A stretch of DNA of 35,551 nucleotides from a virus, in the IMG/VR virus record IMGVR_UViG_3300013286_000031, positions 1-35,551 of that record; one strand, written 5' to 3'. The notes below the pieces were generated by a model. It was not told where the DNA came from, did no database searches, and was given only the letters and a program-made list of their open reading frames with translations. The position numbers and the translations under genes are program-made. Shown in pieces: positions 22,609 to 28,640 of the stretch (the first letter of the stretch is position 1; every line of letters starts with the position of its first letter).

Positions 22609-23222
22609 TTTTTGTCTTTGAAAATAATGTGTTTTTTTGTGCCATTGCCAGCATGAGGATAAGTGGCGGTGTATTCATTACGTATTACGCAAGATGGCAT
22701 TTCAAACTTAAATTTGTTGGGATTACGCTCTACTAGCGTTGTGTCCACTGATCTGTTGTTATCTTCAATCACAAACATACAAGGCAAATCCTGACCTTCT
22801 ACAAACATTACAGCCTCGTAAAAGTGACCTTGTTCCTCAGCTCCATCACCTAAAAAACAATATACCCAATTATCGCTACCAGACTTTTTTAATGCGTACG
22901 CTACACCTGCTGCAATAGCGCAAGTGCCAGCCAAAATAGATGAAGTAAAAAAATGACAATCCCTGTCAAAAACAAACATAGAATTGCCACACAAAATGCG
23001 TTCCATAAGCTCAGATTGGGGTATTCCAGCCAATAAAGCGTGATGGTGATTGCGATGAGTGCTGAAAATCCAATCTCCATCCTTCATATCCTTAAATAGA
23101 TCAATTAAAAAATCCTCATTGCCACCCGACAGGTGAATCAAATATGGCAGATCGCCTTCTTCCCAATGATGAGCAACCTTCTTTTCAAACGCAATAAGCT
23201 GCTCTTTAGTGCAATATTCCAT
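22605..23222 (-). CDS. ThDP-dependent enzyme, E1 alpha-like PP subunit
   Basis: A 205-aa protein carrying the diphosphate-binding half. The thiamine diphosphate motif is complete: Gly125-Asp-Gly127, then 27 residues, then Asn155-Asn156. STHRNHHHALLAG matches the E1 alpha element R-x-H before the motif. The open frame extends 25 codons upstream, but ATG at 23222 is chosen because it overlaps the previous stop (TGATG) and the homologous part starts there. E1 alpha proteins usually have well over 300 residues, so this is a reduced form. No E2 or E3 gene is present. Confidence 0.85.
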   Translation of the reverse strand: MEYCTKEQLIAFEKKVAHHWEEGDLPYLIHLSGGNEDFLIDLFKDMKDGDWIFSTHRNHHHALLAGIPQSELMERILCGNSMFVFDRDCHFFTSSILAGTCAIAAGVAYALKKSGSDNWVYCFLGDGAEEQGHFYEAVMFVEGQDLPCMFVIEDNNRSVDTTLVERNPNKFKFEMPSCVIRNEYTATYPHAGNGTKKHIIFKDKK

Positions 23223-23413
23223 CAATAACGCCCAATGGTTAGCCAAAAGCAATAAGCAAATACACCAACAAACGCTAAAGCCCCTACAAAACCCCAAAAC
23301 CAGCTATATTCGCTTTGTTGTGGTCCTTCTATGGCAGTTGCATAGTCAGCATCTCTGAACGCCTCAGAAGCGCTTCTATACGTTTTACCTTCTCCGTAAT
23401 TCCATTGGCTCAT
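23222..23413 (-). CDS. Small C-terminal-anchor membrane protein (63 aa)
   Basis: A 63-aa protein with an acidic soluble N-terminus (GKTYRSASEAFRDADYATAI) and a C-terminal membrane segment (WFWGFVGALAFVGVFAYCFW). AAGGGGATAAC precedes the ATG. It is translationally coupled to the E1 alpha gene, and a hairpin separates it from the resolvase gene, so it heads the cassette. It might tether the cassette enzymes to the inner membrane; this is inference. Confidence 0.65.
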   Translation of the reverse strand: MSQWNYGEGKTYRSASEAFRDADYATAIEGPQQSEYSWFWGFVGALAFVGVFAYCFWLTIGRY

Positions 23414-23429
23414 GTTATCCCCTTAAATA

Positions 23430-23460
23430 GTGCCAGCTTGCCCAAGTAGTTGGCTGGCGC
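23430..23460 (-). terminator. Stem-loop between the recombination and ThDP cassettes
   Basis: An eight-base stem, GTGCCAGC at 23430-23437 with GCTGGCGC at 23453-23460 (one G-U pair), closes a 15-base loop. On the - strand it lies after the RusA stop and before the small membrane protein, followed by TATTTAAGG. The T-run is too short for a strong terminator; an attenuator or RNA processing site is equally possible. Confidence 0.45.
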
Positions 23461-23477
23461 AACCCCTAACTACCTAC

Positions 23478-23861
23478 CTAATTGACGGCAGATTCCCCTT
23501 GAGCTGGTGATTGATCTATTTTGTCAAGCATCACTACGCATCCACCGCCTTTTTTTGGCAAACCTCTACTAATGGATACTCTTTGAACTTGGCAATCATC
23601 ATCAAATACTCCAGCATCTTGTAGCGCATCTAATATGGGTTTAATGCAATTATCAATATCCATCAATTTTTTGGATCTTGGATGTAAAACAATTTCAACC
23701 CACATAGGAGCATTCCCAAACTTGGGAACACGCCATTCCACTACATAATCTGCAACAAACGCCTTGAAATCCCTACCACGTTGACTAATAAACCTACGAT
23801 GCCCACTTGCTATCCAATAATTATTGATTGATGGCGGGTAAGGTAGGTTTATATAAATCAT
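23478..23861 (-). CDS. rusA: RusA-like Holliday junction resolvase
   Basis: A 127-aa protein with the RusA pattern: an N-terminal PYPPSINNYW followed by a basic stretch, then DIDNCIKPILDALQDAGVFD (Asp68, Asp70 and the Asp87-89 cluster as metal-binding residues). RusA enzymes cut Holliday junctions symmetrically to resolve recombination or branched DNA before packaging. The length is typical. It is the last gene of the recombination module and its ATG overlaps the preceding stop (TGATG). Confidence 0.85.
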   Translation of the reverse strand: MIYINLPYPPSINNYWIASGHRRFISQRGRDFKAFVADYVVEWRVPKFGNAPMWVEIVLHPRSKKLMDIDNCIKPILDALQDAGVFDDDCQVQRVSISRGLPKKGGGCVVMLDKIDQSPAQGESAVN

Positions 23862-24001
23862 CAGCAGTTAATTGGTCTAAAAGGTCCTTCGGTATTTATG
23901 TCCCAACAACAAACACCACCAGAGAAATCTCTTTCGCATTTAGTTGCTGCATAAGACATGGAAAATACCATAACTAAGATAACTGTCAGTAGTGTTTTCA
24001 A
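23861..24001 (-). CDS. Secreted Cys-rich microprotein (46 aa)
   Basis: A 46-aa frame with a TTG start encodes MKTLLTVILVMVFSMSYA, a good signal peptide with probable cleavage after Ala18. The mature part is about 28 residues with four Cys (ATKCERDFSGGVCCWDIN and a C-terminal Cys). The TTG start overlaps the previous stop (TTGA) and its stop overlaps the RusA start (TGATG), so it fits exactly between two genes. In-frame ATG codons at residues 11 and 15 are weaker alternatives that break the signal peptide. A periplasmic, disulphide-bonded role is inferred; no family is recognised. Confidence 0.6.
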   Translation of the reverse strand: MKTLLTVILVMVFSMSYAATKCERDFSGGVCCWDINTEGPFRPINC

Positions 24002-24264
24002 AATGGTACTTCTCCATCATTTACACGACCACCAACCTCTTTAGGATAAGTGCCAGCGTTGTCAGGCTTCCAGTTATCCTCTGAAAGAGAGATTAAGCTA
24101 CCTTTAGGGGTTTGCTTAGTCCAGCCAGCAATCTTGAGTGTTTGCCCTGCCTTGTAATCTTCAGAAAGCAATAACGTGCCTTTCCAATCAGGTGAGCGCT
24201 CATGCTTCTTTTCGTTTTGAAATAAAACACCTTTGCCCATCTGGGCGATATGACCATTAGCCAT
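23998..24264 (-). CDS. Small RecT-associated protein with SSB-like acidic tail
   Basis: An 88-aa protein with a beta-rich body (DWKGTLLLSEDYKAGQTLKI, then AGWTKQTPKGSLISLS). It ends NDGEVPF, which resembles the DDDIPF tail by which bacterial SSB recruits partners. The ATG at 24264 is chosen over an upstream in-frame start because AAAGGAAATCAACA precedes it; it overlaps the RecT stop by eight bases. A single-strand-DNA role is plausible given RecT next door, but no OB-fold motif is certain. Confidence 0.68.
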   Translation of the reverse strand: MANGHIAQMGKGVLFQNEKKHERSPDWKGTLLLSEDYKAGQTLKIAGWTKQTPKGSLISLSEDNWKPDNAGTYPKEVGGRVNDGEVPF

Positions 24265-25081
24265 TGTTGATTTCCTTTCTAATTGCTTGGAGTTTTGATA
24301 AGAACTTCGCTGTTGTATTGCCATCAAATGTTTTTGTATATGCTTCATTGACTTCCCTGAACGCTTTTATCTTGGCAAACTTTTCTTCTGCCGTAAATTT
24401 TGGTGACTCATGAATCTTTGCATGAATTTCTGCGTAACCATCAATCCAATCAGATTGGCATATATAACGAGCATAGGGCTCATCTTGCCCAGGAACGAAC
24501 ATAGGCAGTGCCATATCAGGAATATCGTCAGGAATAGCGCTTAAATCGACTACATTAGAAATTACAGATCCCATCTCCTTTACTTCTTTAACCTTGGAGG
24601 TCTGGCTCTCAAAGTTTTCGACTTCATCGGGTGAGTAGAAGCCCGTAACAGATCCTGGAAAAACTGATCTAATCCCCTCTGAAATACAACGGCTTCTAAG
24701 CATCGCTCTGGGGAATTTTTGCCATCCGCTCCCAGGCTTAACAAGACCGATCTTGGTAGCTTGTCCGATAGTCCATGTAACCGCAAGGTTACCCCCGTTG
24801 GGATGTGAAAAAACTCCTGTAACTTGCTCATCTGTATAGTCCTTCCATTCGACCTTACCACCTGCGTTTTGAAAACGTGCCAGCATTGCATCTGCTTTTA
24901 ATGCTGGTCTGCCTTGAATAATGTGAAAATCCCGAGCAGCCGTAGCAGGATGTAATCCTTCTGCTTGTGCGACTGCCATCAATGCAAGAACGCTATTTTT
25001 GTCTTTCATGCCAAATAAACCACTGGCAGCAATAGCCGTAGCCATCTGCTCCATTTCTGAATACGCTACTAAATTGCTCAT
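24257..25081 (-). CDS. recT: RecT-family single-strand annealing protein
   Basis: A 274-aa protein matching phage RecT-type annealing proteins. MEQMATAIAASGLFG leads into ALMAVAQAEGLHPATAARDF, then HIIQGRPALKADAMLARFQN and TKIGLVKPGSGWQKFPRAML, followed by RSRCISEGIRSVFPGSVTGF. These proteins anneal complementary strands exposed by a partner exonuclease, here the YqaJ-type enzyme encoded upstream. ATG at 25081 is preferred over an upstream extension because it has GGAGAAATTATC before it and overlaps the microprotein stop. Confidence 0.87.
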   Translation of the reverse strand: MSNLVAYSEMEQMATAIAASGLFGMKDKNSVLALMAVAQAEGLHPATAARDFHIIQGRPALKADAMLARFQNAGGKVEWKDYTDEQVTGVFSHPNGGNLAVTWTIGQATKIGLVKPGSGWQKFPRAMLRSRCISEGIRSVFPGSVTGFYSPDEVENFESQTSKVKEVKEMGSVISNVVDLSAIPDDIPDMALPMFVPGQDEPYARYICQSDWIDGYAEIHAKIHESPKFTAEEKFAKIKAFREVNEAYTKTFDGNTTAKFLSKLQAIRKEINNG

Positions 25082-25164
25082 GATAATTTCTCCATAATAG
25101 TTAGGATCGTGTCTATGACAGAGCTGGCTGTCATCACCCATATTGCTAAATCAAGGTTATTCAT
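25078..25164 (-). CDS. Single-span microprotein (28 aa)
   Basis: A 28-aa frame, MNNLDLAIWVMTASSVIDTI followed by LTIMEKLS, is one hydrophobic helix with short polar ends. GGAGG lies nine bases before the ATG. The ATG overlaps the end of the upstream gene and its TGA overlaps the RecT ATG (ATGA), so it fills the gap and could couple translation. Either a small membrane protein or a leader peptide for RecT. Confidence 0.45.
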   Translation of the reverse strand: MNNLDLAIWVMTASSVIDTILTIMEKLS

Positions 25165-25573
25165 GTTTAACCGCCTCCGCTGCGTAAGTAGGTCTGTCCT
25201 TATAAAACTTAGCGTGTACGTCCTCAAAATGGACATAATGACCATCAAAACGCATAGTTTCACCTCTAAAAGTCCATACGTTATGATGTATTGAACATTT
25301 AGGATCATTGACAAACTGTTTACCTAAAGTAGTAATTTGCCAAAAACCATTGGCACGTTTAGTAATTGAATCGTGGCATTGCTCCACTAAACCCCAATAG
25401 CGTAACTTTTGAAAATTAGTCCATTGTGTGCGTGTCAATTCAAGATCAGTCAAAGAAACAGGCTCGATTGACAGATAAATTTGCCACAAGCTATTAGCTA
25501 ATCCAGCGTTAAAGCTGTGTTTGTATTCCACAACCTTAGCGCCACAACATTCGCAATAGATGTCCTTATTCAT
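25157..25573 (-). CDS. Cys-motif protein with winged-helix-like region
   Basis: A 138-aa protein. The N-terminus has CECCGAKV (Cys7, Cys9, Cys10), a possible metal site. The centre, LELTRTQWTNFQKLRYWGLV then GFWQITTLGKQFV, has the look of a winged helix. It lies between exonuclease and annealing genes, overlapping the exonuclease by four bases, so a recombination or regulatory role is suggested by context. The family is not recognised. Confidence 0.65.
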   Translation of the reverse strand: MNKDIYCECCGAKVVEYKHSFNAGLANSLWQIYLSIEPVSLTDLELTRTQWTNFQKLRYWGLVEQCHDSITKRANGFWQITTLGKQFVNDPKCSIHHNVWTFRGETMRFDGHYVHFEDVHAKFYKDRPTYAAEAVKHE

Positions 25574-26469
25574 TTGACTAAGAACCTCCGTGATCCTGGA
25601 GTATCAACCACAAACTGATCGTAGATGTCTGGCATGGCTGACTGGAATAGGCTTGAGTTAAACCGCTTAGAATTCTTGGCTGACTTCCAACTTACAAGCG
25701 TAGTGCCATCAACTCCTCTGATTTCTTGATACTCTCCCATCAAGTTACGCACCTGTACTTCAATCTGCTCCTCTGCTGCCTCCATGTGCTTGATCTGTGT
25801 CTTGATGTCTTTAAGCTGTGCTATCGCCCTCTCGACCTGCTGCGTGGCAGTAATGAACCCATCTTTTGATTCGGGGTAAATGATCTTGGTTTGCTCAATG
25901 GTTTCTGCTGGCGGGAGCGTATTAGCTTGGCAATAACCCCAAACGGATGCCATTTTCTTGATGAGATCGTCTTTTTCTTGATCTGTGATGTGGAATTGGA
26001 AAGTATGAAACTCTTGACCGCCAAATAACACAGCCAAAACGACATCATTAACATTGTGACAAGCTGCCTCATGGACAAGTTGGGCATAATCAGCATCAGG
26101 AATCCGATTAGATTCGGGGTCAAACTTAGAACGAACGCTGGCGTTGTAGTTTTTAGCCTCAACAAGCATATTACCGTCAGCACTAATGAAATCGAAATGG
26201 GAACGAAACCAATCATGCTTAGGATGGGTAAGTGCATAGTCTGCTTCCTTCAATTCTTTCTTGAGTTTTTGCTGGGCTAATTTGCCGACAATAGGCTGCA
26301 TAACATGACCCATTTGTACCGCCTCAATACCTGATAAGTCTGGGATCTCTTTCTTGCCTTGCTTCTCAAGAATGACATCCACCATATTGCCATTGGCTAC
26401 TTTACGGCTATCACCACTCCAAATAGCACTACGCCTTATTTCAGGTGCAAAATCGTTTTGATCGTTCAT
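25570..26469 (-). CDS. YqaJ-type recombination exonuclease
   Basis: A 299-aa protein with the lambda-exonuclease/YqaJ core: GDSRKVANGNM near the N-terminus, MGHVMQPIVG (Gly54), SHFDFIS with Asp93, MLVEAKNYN with Glu104 and Lys106, and DYAQLVHEAAC with Gln130. These are the metal and catalytic positions of the PD-(D/E)XK nuclease fold. The C-terminal 100 residues are a coiled coil plus an extra domain. It should resect double-stranded ends to feed RecT, making a two-component phage recombination system. Confidence 0.85.
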   Translation of the reverse strand: MNDQNDFAPEIRRSAIWSGDSRKVANGNMVDVILEKQGKKEIPDLSGIEAVQMGHVMQPIVGKLAQQKLKKELKEADYALTHPKHDWFRSHFDFISADGNMLVEAKNYNASVRSKFDPESNRIPDADYAQLVHEAACHNVNDVVLAVLFGGQEFHTFQFHITDQEKDDLIKKMASVWGYCQANTLPPAETIEQTKIIYPESKDGFITATQQVERAIAQLKDIKTQIKHMEAAEEQIEVQVRNLMGEYQEIRGVDGTTLVSWKSAKNSKRFNSSLFQSAMPDIYDQFVVDTPGSRRFLVK

Positions 26470-26471
26470 TA

Positions 26472-26705
26472 CTATCTCCCAAAAGGTATAGCATCAAGAT
26501 CGTCAAGATCGGCATCTTGCTCATTTACTGGCTCAAACTCAAACGGCTCAAACCACTTGGCAATCTCTCCACAACCAGAGATAGGTAAGTTACGGCAATG
26601 AATAGCTGTCCATGTCTGGACTTGCCCCGTAACCATATGACGGGGTATCTCGGAGGCTTTGCACAGATCACCTGATAGGTGTTTGCAATCAATACAGTAT
26701 TTCAT
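26472..26705 (-). CDS. Small Cys-rich zinc-binding-like protein (77 aa)
   Basis: A 77-aa protein with MKYCIDCKHLSGDLC (Cys4, Cys7, Cys15), Cys37 and Cys45, plausible zinc ligands. The C-terminal half is acidic. AAGGAATTAAAC precedes the ATG. It is placed two bases upstream of the exonuclease gene in the same operon. Small Cys-rich proteins like this are common in phage early regions; function unknown. Confidence 0.7.
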   Translation of the reverse strand: MKYCIDCKHLSGDLCKASEIPRHMVTGQVQTWTAIHCRNLPISGCGEIAKWFEPFEFEPVNEQDADLDDLDAIPFGR

Positions 26706-26778
26706 GTTTAATTCCTTTGTATAGTTAGGTTTAGGTACTACAGATAGAACATTACTACATTACTACGATTAGTGCAAT

Positions 26779-26940
26779 TTATTTGTTAGTTGTTGTTTTT
26801 TCCTCCTTTTCAGTTATGACATCCCCATTACTGTTAATGTAATAAGGCGTACCACTTTCAGTTGCTCTGATCCATTCCCGATACTGGACTTTAGAGTTCA
26901 TCTCCATCCACTTTGCTGCATCATCATCTGCTTTGCTCAT
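26779..26940 (-). CDS. Small early protein (53 aa)
   Basis: Encodes MSKADDDAAKWMEMNSKVQY, then REWIRATESGTPYYINSNGD and a Lys/Glu/Thr tail. A strong AAAAGGAGTGCAACAAA leader precedes the ATG. It is the first gene of the recombination operon after the gene-free stretch. No family recognised. Confidence 0.68.
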   Translation of the reverse strand: MSKADDDAAKWMEMNSKVQYREWIRATESGTPYYINSNGDVITEKEEKTTTNK

Positions 26941-26969
26941 TTTGTTGCACTCCTTTTAAAAATATGATC

Positions 26970-26980
26970 TAATCCGATTA
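26970..26980. promoter_or_regulatory. Short perfect palindrome upstream of the recombination operon
   Basis: TAATCCGATTA is a perfect inverted repeat (five-base arms, central C) 30 bases before the first gene of the recombination operon. It could be an operator half-pair. Only one copy was noticed, so support is weak, and I could not pick a convincing -35/-10 pair next to it. Confidence 0.25.
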
Positions 26981-27302
26981 AGTTTGTTTTAGTCGTGGTT
27001 TTGTTGCCAATCAGTTAGGGGGCTTTCTGATGTTGTAGGCATCGCTACCAAAATCACGATTAAAGCAAATTACACGGGGGCATTACCCACCCCTCCCGCA
27101 TGGTGTAGCGCCAAAGGGAATAAACAAGCTGGCTAGTATCTGGGGGACTCTTACAGGACCGCACCCCTTTAGTTAAGCAGCATAGATAAACGATAGCTAC
27201 CTTCATTTTTGAAGATCCCGCCCAAAGCGGGTTTGGTGCTTAGTAATTCGTGACACGATCAAATGACCACTTACATAGTAAGAATGATTTAAAAGAGTTT
27301 TG

Positions 27303-27335
27303 AGGGGTTTTCTCACAGGCGTGATACTTACCCCT
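27303..27335 (-). terminator. Nested hairpin after the microgene operon
   Basis: AGGGGT at 27303-27308 pairs with ACCCCT at 27330-27335, and inside it TCAC at 27313-27316 pairs with GTGA at 27321-27324. On the - strand it begins 12 bases after the stop of the 31-aa gene and is followed by CAAAACTCTTTT, a modest T-rich tail. It may end most early transcripts here. Confidence 0.4.
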
Positions 27336-27346
27336 TCTCTGTTAGT

Positions 27347-27442
27347 TTAAAGAGCTAGAATAAGCCAAATAAGAGGTAATACAGCTATCGCACAAGCTAT
27401 TAGAATTAGCTTATCAACCCAAGTATCTTTAATAAGTAACAT
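27347..27442 (-). CDS. Single-span membrane microprotein (31 aa)
   Basis: A 31-aa frame, MLLIKDTWVDKLILIACAIA, then VLPLIWLILAL, is a single transmembrane helix with a short charged N-terminus. It has one of the best ribosome sites in the region (AAAGGAGCTTAATT) and starts two bases after the previous stop. Such early membrane microproteins often act on host membrane proteins, but the target here is unknown. Confidence 0.6.
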   Translation of the reverse strand: MLLIKDTWVDKLILIACAIAVLPLIWLILAL

Positions 27443-27444
27443 AA

Positions 27445-27630
27445 TTAAGCTCCTTTTTTGTATAGTTCGACATCTTCCAGCTCCCAATTTCCGAAAGCGA
27501 TTTCCTTCCACTCTGGCTCTACATCACCACCCCAAGCGAGTTCCTCTGCTTCCTCTAAGCTATTGGCTTCAATAAATGCTTCGTGATACACCAGTTGTGA
27601 AGCTACAACCCTGTAAAGTTTGTTCATCAT
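27445..27630 (-). CDS. Small acidic early protein (61 aa)
   Basis: A 61-aa protein, KLYRVVASQLVYHEAFIEAN then SLEEAEELAWGGDVEPEW, of a beta-then-helix build seen in small phage early proteins. Two adjacent ATG codons overlap the upstream stop; the second (27627) may be the real start. Acidic and possibly a host-protein inhibitor by analogy only. Confidence 0.62.
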   Translation of the reverse strand: MMNKLYRVVASQLVYHEAFIEANSLEEAEELAWGGDVEPEWKEIAFGNWELEDVELYKKGA

Positions 27631-27821
27631 TTCACCTCAATAATTTTGTAATCGTCAAAATCAAAATCATCCATAAAACCATCGGAAACAGCTTTCTCAC
27701 AAATAACAATTTCCTCATTAAGAGCTTGAATGGCATCTTCCTCTGTATCAAATAACTCCTCTACATCATTACAAAACCATATAGGCTCATCGTGATACAT
27801 TCTTATCGCATATTTAGACAT
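27627..27821 (-). CDS. Small acidic early protein (64 aa)
   Basis: A 64-aa strongly acidic protein: FCNDVEELFDTEEDAIQALN in the middle, DGFMDDFDFDDYKIIEVK at the end. It overlaps both neighbours in the coupled early operon. The beta-helix outline and FDTEEDAIQAL motif resemble the 61-aa neighbour (LEEAEELA), so the two may be related. The high density of Asp and Glu recalls DNA-mimic or inhibitor proteins; this is inference. Confidence 0.6.
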   Translation of the reverse strand: MSKYAIRMYHDEPIWFCNDVEELFDTEEDAIQALNEEIVICEKAVSDGFMDDFDFDDYKIIEVK

Positions 27822-27981
27822 AATTCACCTCTTTAAAAAAGTGTTTTCCTATATCTAATTCACGATCTATGCTTGAAATTAGTCCGTCATCTTCAATTAA
27901 ACATTCGTCTAAAGCCCAATTTACTAAAGTTGTAAGTCTTTCCAAATGAGCTAAAAGACATAGTTGTTCTGTATTTGTCAT
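27814..27981 (-). CDS. Small helical early protein (55 aa)
   Basis: Encodes MTNTEQLCLLAHLERLTTLV, then NWALDECLIEDDGLISSIDR, mostly helix. The start at 27981 is chosen instead of an in-frame ATG at 28014 because GGGGG precedes it and the ATG overlaps the upstream microgene stop (ATGA). Function unknown. Confidence 0.58.
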   Translation of the reverse strand: MTNTEQLCLLAHLERLTTLVNWALDECLIEDDGLISSIDRELDIGKHFFKEVNYV

Positions 27982-28091
27982 AGTAAAACCCCCTTCTTTA
28001 CAGTAAATGACCAAGCGGGAAAGCTAAGGGCGTTTAAGCCCTGTTTAACGCACCAGTAGCAATAAGCAGCGTATTTGGTTTGTTTGTTCAT
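27978..28091 (-). CDS. Coupled microprotein (37 aa)
   Basis: Encodes MNKQTKYAAYCYWCVKQGLN and ALSFPAWSFTVKKGVLL. Its ATG overlaps the upstream stop (ATGA) and its TGA overlaps the downstream ATG (ATGA), which is hard to explain by chance. Aromatic-rich with two Cys. Function unknown. Confidence 0.55.
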   Translation of the reverse strand: MNKQTKYAAYCYWCVKQGLNALSFPAWSFTVKKGVLL

Positions 28092-28363
28092 GCTGCAACC
28101 TCAAAAACTTCGCAAGCGGTGTAGGTGTCGCTTTTGTCTTTCATAACAAAAACACATCCATCATTAGAGCCACCACAAACATATTGACCGAACCAGCTCA
28201 ATTCTTCCGCTAACTTCATGGCAGCTTTGGCGTGATTTTCTTCGCCATTTAGACTGTAATCCCATGAAATAGTCAGGCTTTGATTGCCGTAGCTTGTCCA
28301 CGCTTTGATTCTTGAACCTTTGGTATTTGTTGGTGAAAGGTATTTAGTTTGGATATATTGCAT
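28088..28363 (-). CDS. First gene of the early - strand operon (91 aa)
   Basis: A 91-aa protein with a beta-rich N-terminal half (KAWTSYGNQSLTISWDYSL), a helix (NHAKAAMKLAEELSWFGQYV) and a beta C-terminus. AAGGAAAATTAAATC precedes the ATG at 28363, about 75 bases after the promoter at 28443-28470. Probably an early host-interaction protein; no family is recognised. Confidence 0.65.
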   Translation of the reverse strand: MQYIQTKYLSPTNTKGSRIKAWTSYGNQSLTISWDYSLNGEENHAKAAMKLAEELSWFGQYVCGGSNDGCVFVMKDKSDTYTACEVFEVAA

Positions 28364-28442
28364 GATTTAATTTTCCTTGTAAGTTAAAAGGCGGGGGATT
28401 CTCACCTGCTGGTTTTACTACTGATTAGACTGCATAGGTATG

Positions 28443-28470
28443 ATTATATACATTAGAAAAGAAAAGTAAA
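28443..28470 (-). promoter_or_regulatory. Sigma70-type promoter for the early - strand operon
   Basis: Read on the - strand, TTTACT (28470-28465; four of six matches to TTGACA) is followed after 16 bases by a perfect TATAAT (28448-28443). It lies in AT-rich DNA about 80 bases upstream of the first early gene at 28363. Confidence 0.55.
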
Positions 28471-28522
28471 CAATCTTTTAAAAATAATAGTTGTGTTGTT
28501 TTTTTGCATAGCTATAATATGA

Positions 28523-28640
28523 CTATAGACTATCTTCTATTTTATATAGGATCTATAGTCTATCTTCTATATGTCATAGGCTACTTAGTACATAGTCTTA
28601 TAGATAGTCAGACGGGGTAACTGAATGGGCTTATAGATAG
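28523..28640. repeat. AT-rich direct and inverted repeats
   Basis: CTATAGACTATCTTCTAT at 28523-28540 recurs as CTATAGTCTATCTTCTAT at 28553-28570, exactly 30 bases later with two changes. CTTATAGATAG occurs at 28597-28607 and again at 28630-28640, 33 bases apart. GACTATC in the first pair reappears inverted (GATAGTC at 28603-28609). Spacing near three helical turns places all copies on one face of the DNA, as in iterons or operators. Confidence 0.6.

Larger units (their letters stand above)
26941..27346. other. Gene-free stretch between early microgenes and recombination operon
   Basis: About 406 bases with no well-supported gene. It holds the nested hairpin at 27303-27335, a perfect hairpin CTTCA-TTTT-TGAAG at 27201-27214, a hairpin CCCGC-CCAAA-GCGGG at 27217-27231, and the palindrome at 26970-26980. 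A weak - strand open frame of 48 codons runs from 27206 to 27060; its ATG lies within the 27201-27214 hairpin. The adjacent stems suggest a structured RNA or a regulatory leader on the - strand. Confidence 0.5.

Noticed and set aside
22093-23222. Reading the ThDP pair as a complete pyruvate dehydrogenase
   Set aside because: Both subunits are far shorter than that family's, the beta C-terminal domain is missing and no E2 or E3 gene is present.
23223-23297. Hydrophobic 25-residue N-terminal extension of the E1 alpha protein, which looks like a signal peptide
   Set aside because: It is out-of-frame reading of the upstream membrane gene; ATG 23222 overlaps that gene's stop and starts the homologous part.
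24265-24348. 28-residue upstream extension of the SSB-tail protein
   Set aside because: It reads through the end of RecT in another frame; the ATG at 24264 has a clear ribosome site.
25082-25141. 20-residue upstream extension of RecT
   Set aside because: The later ATG has a good ribosome site, overlaps the upstream stop and begins the family-like part.
27060-27206. A 48-codon - strand frame, MKVAIVYLCCLTKGV onward
   Set aside because: The ATG is buried in a perfect hairpin, there is no clear ribosome site, and it lies among structured non-coding DNA. Kept as possible but not supported.
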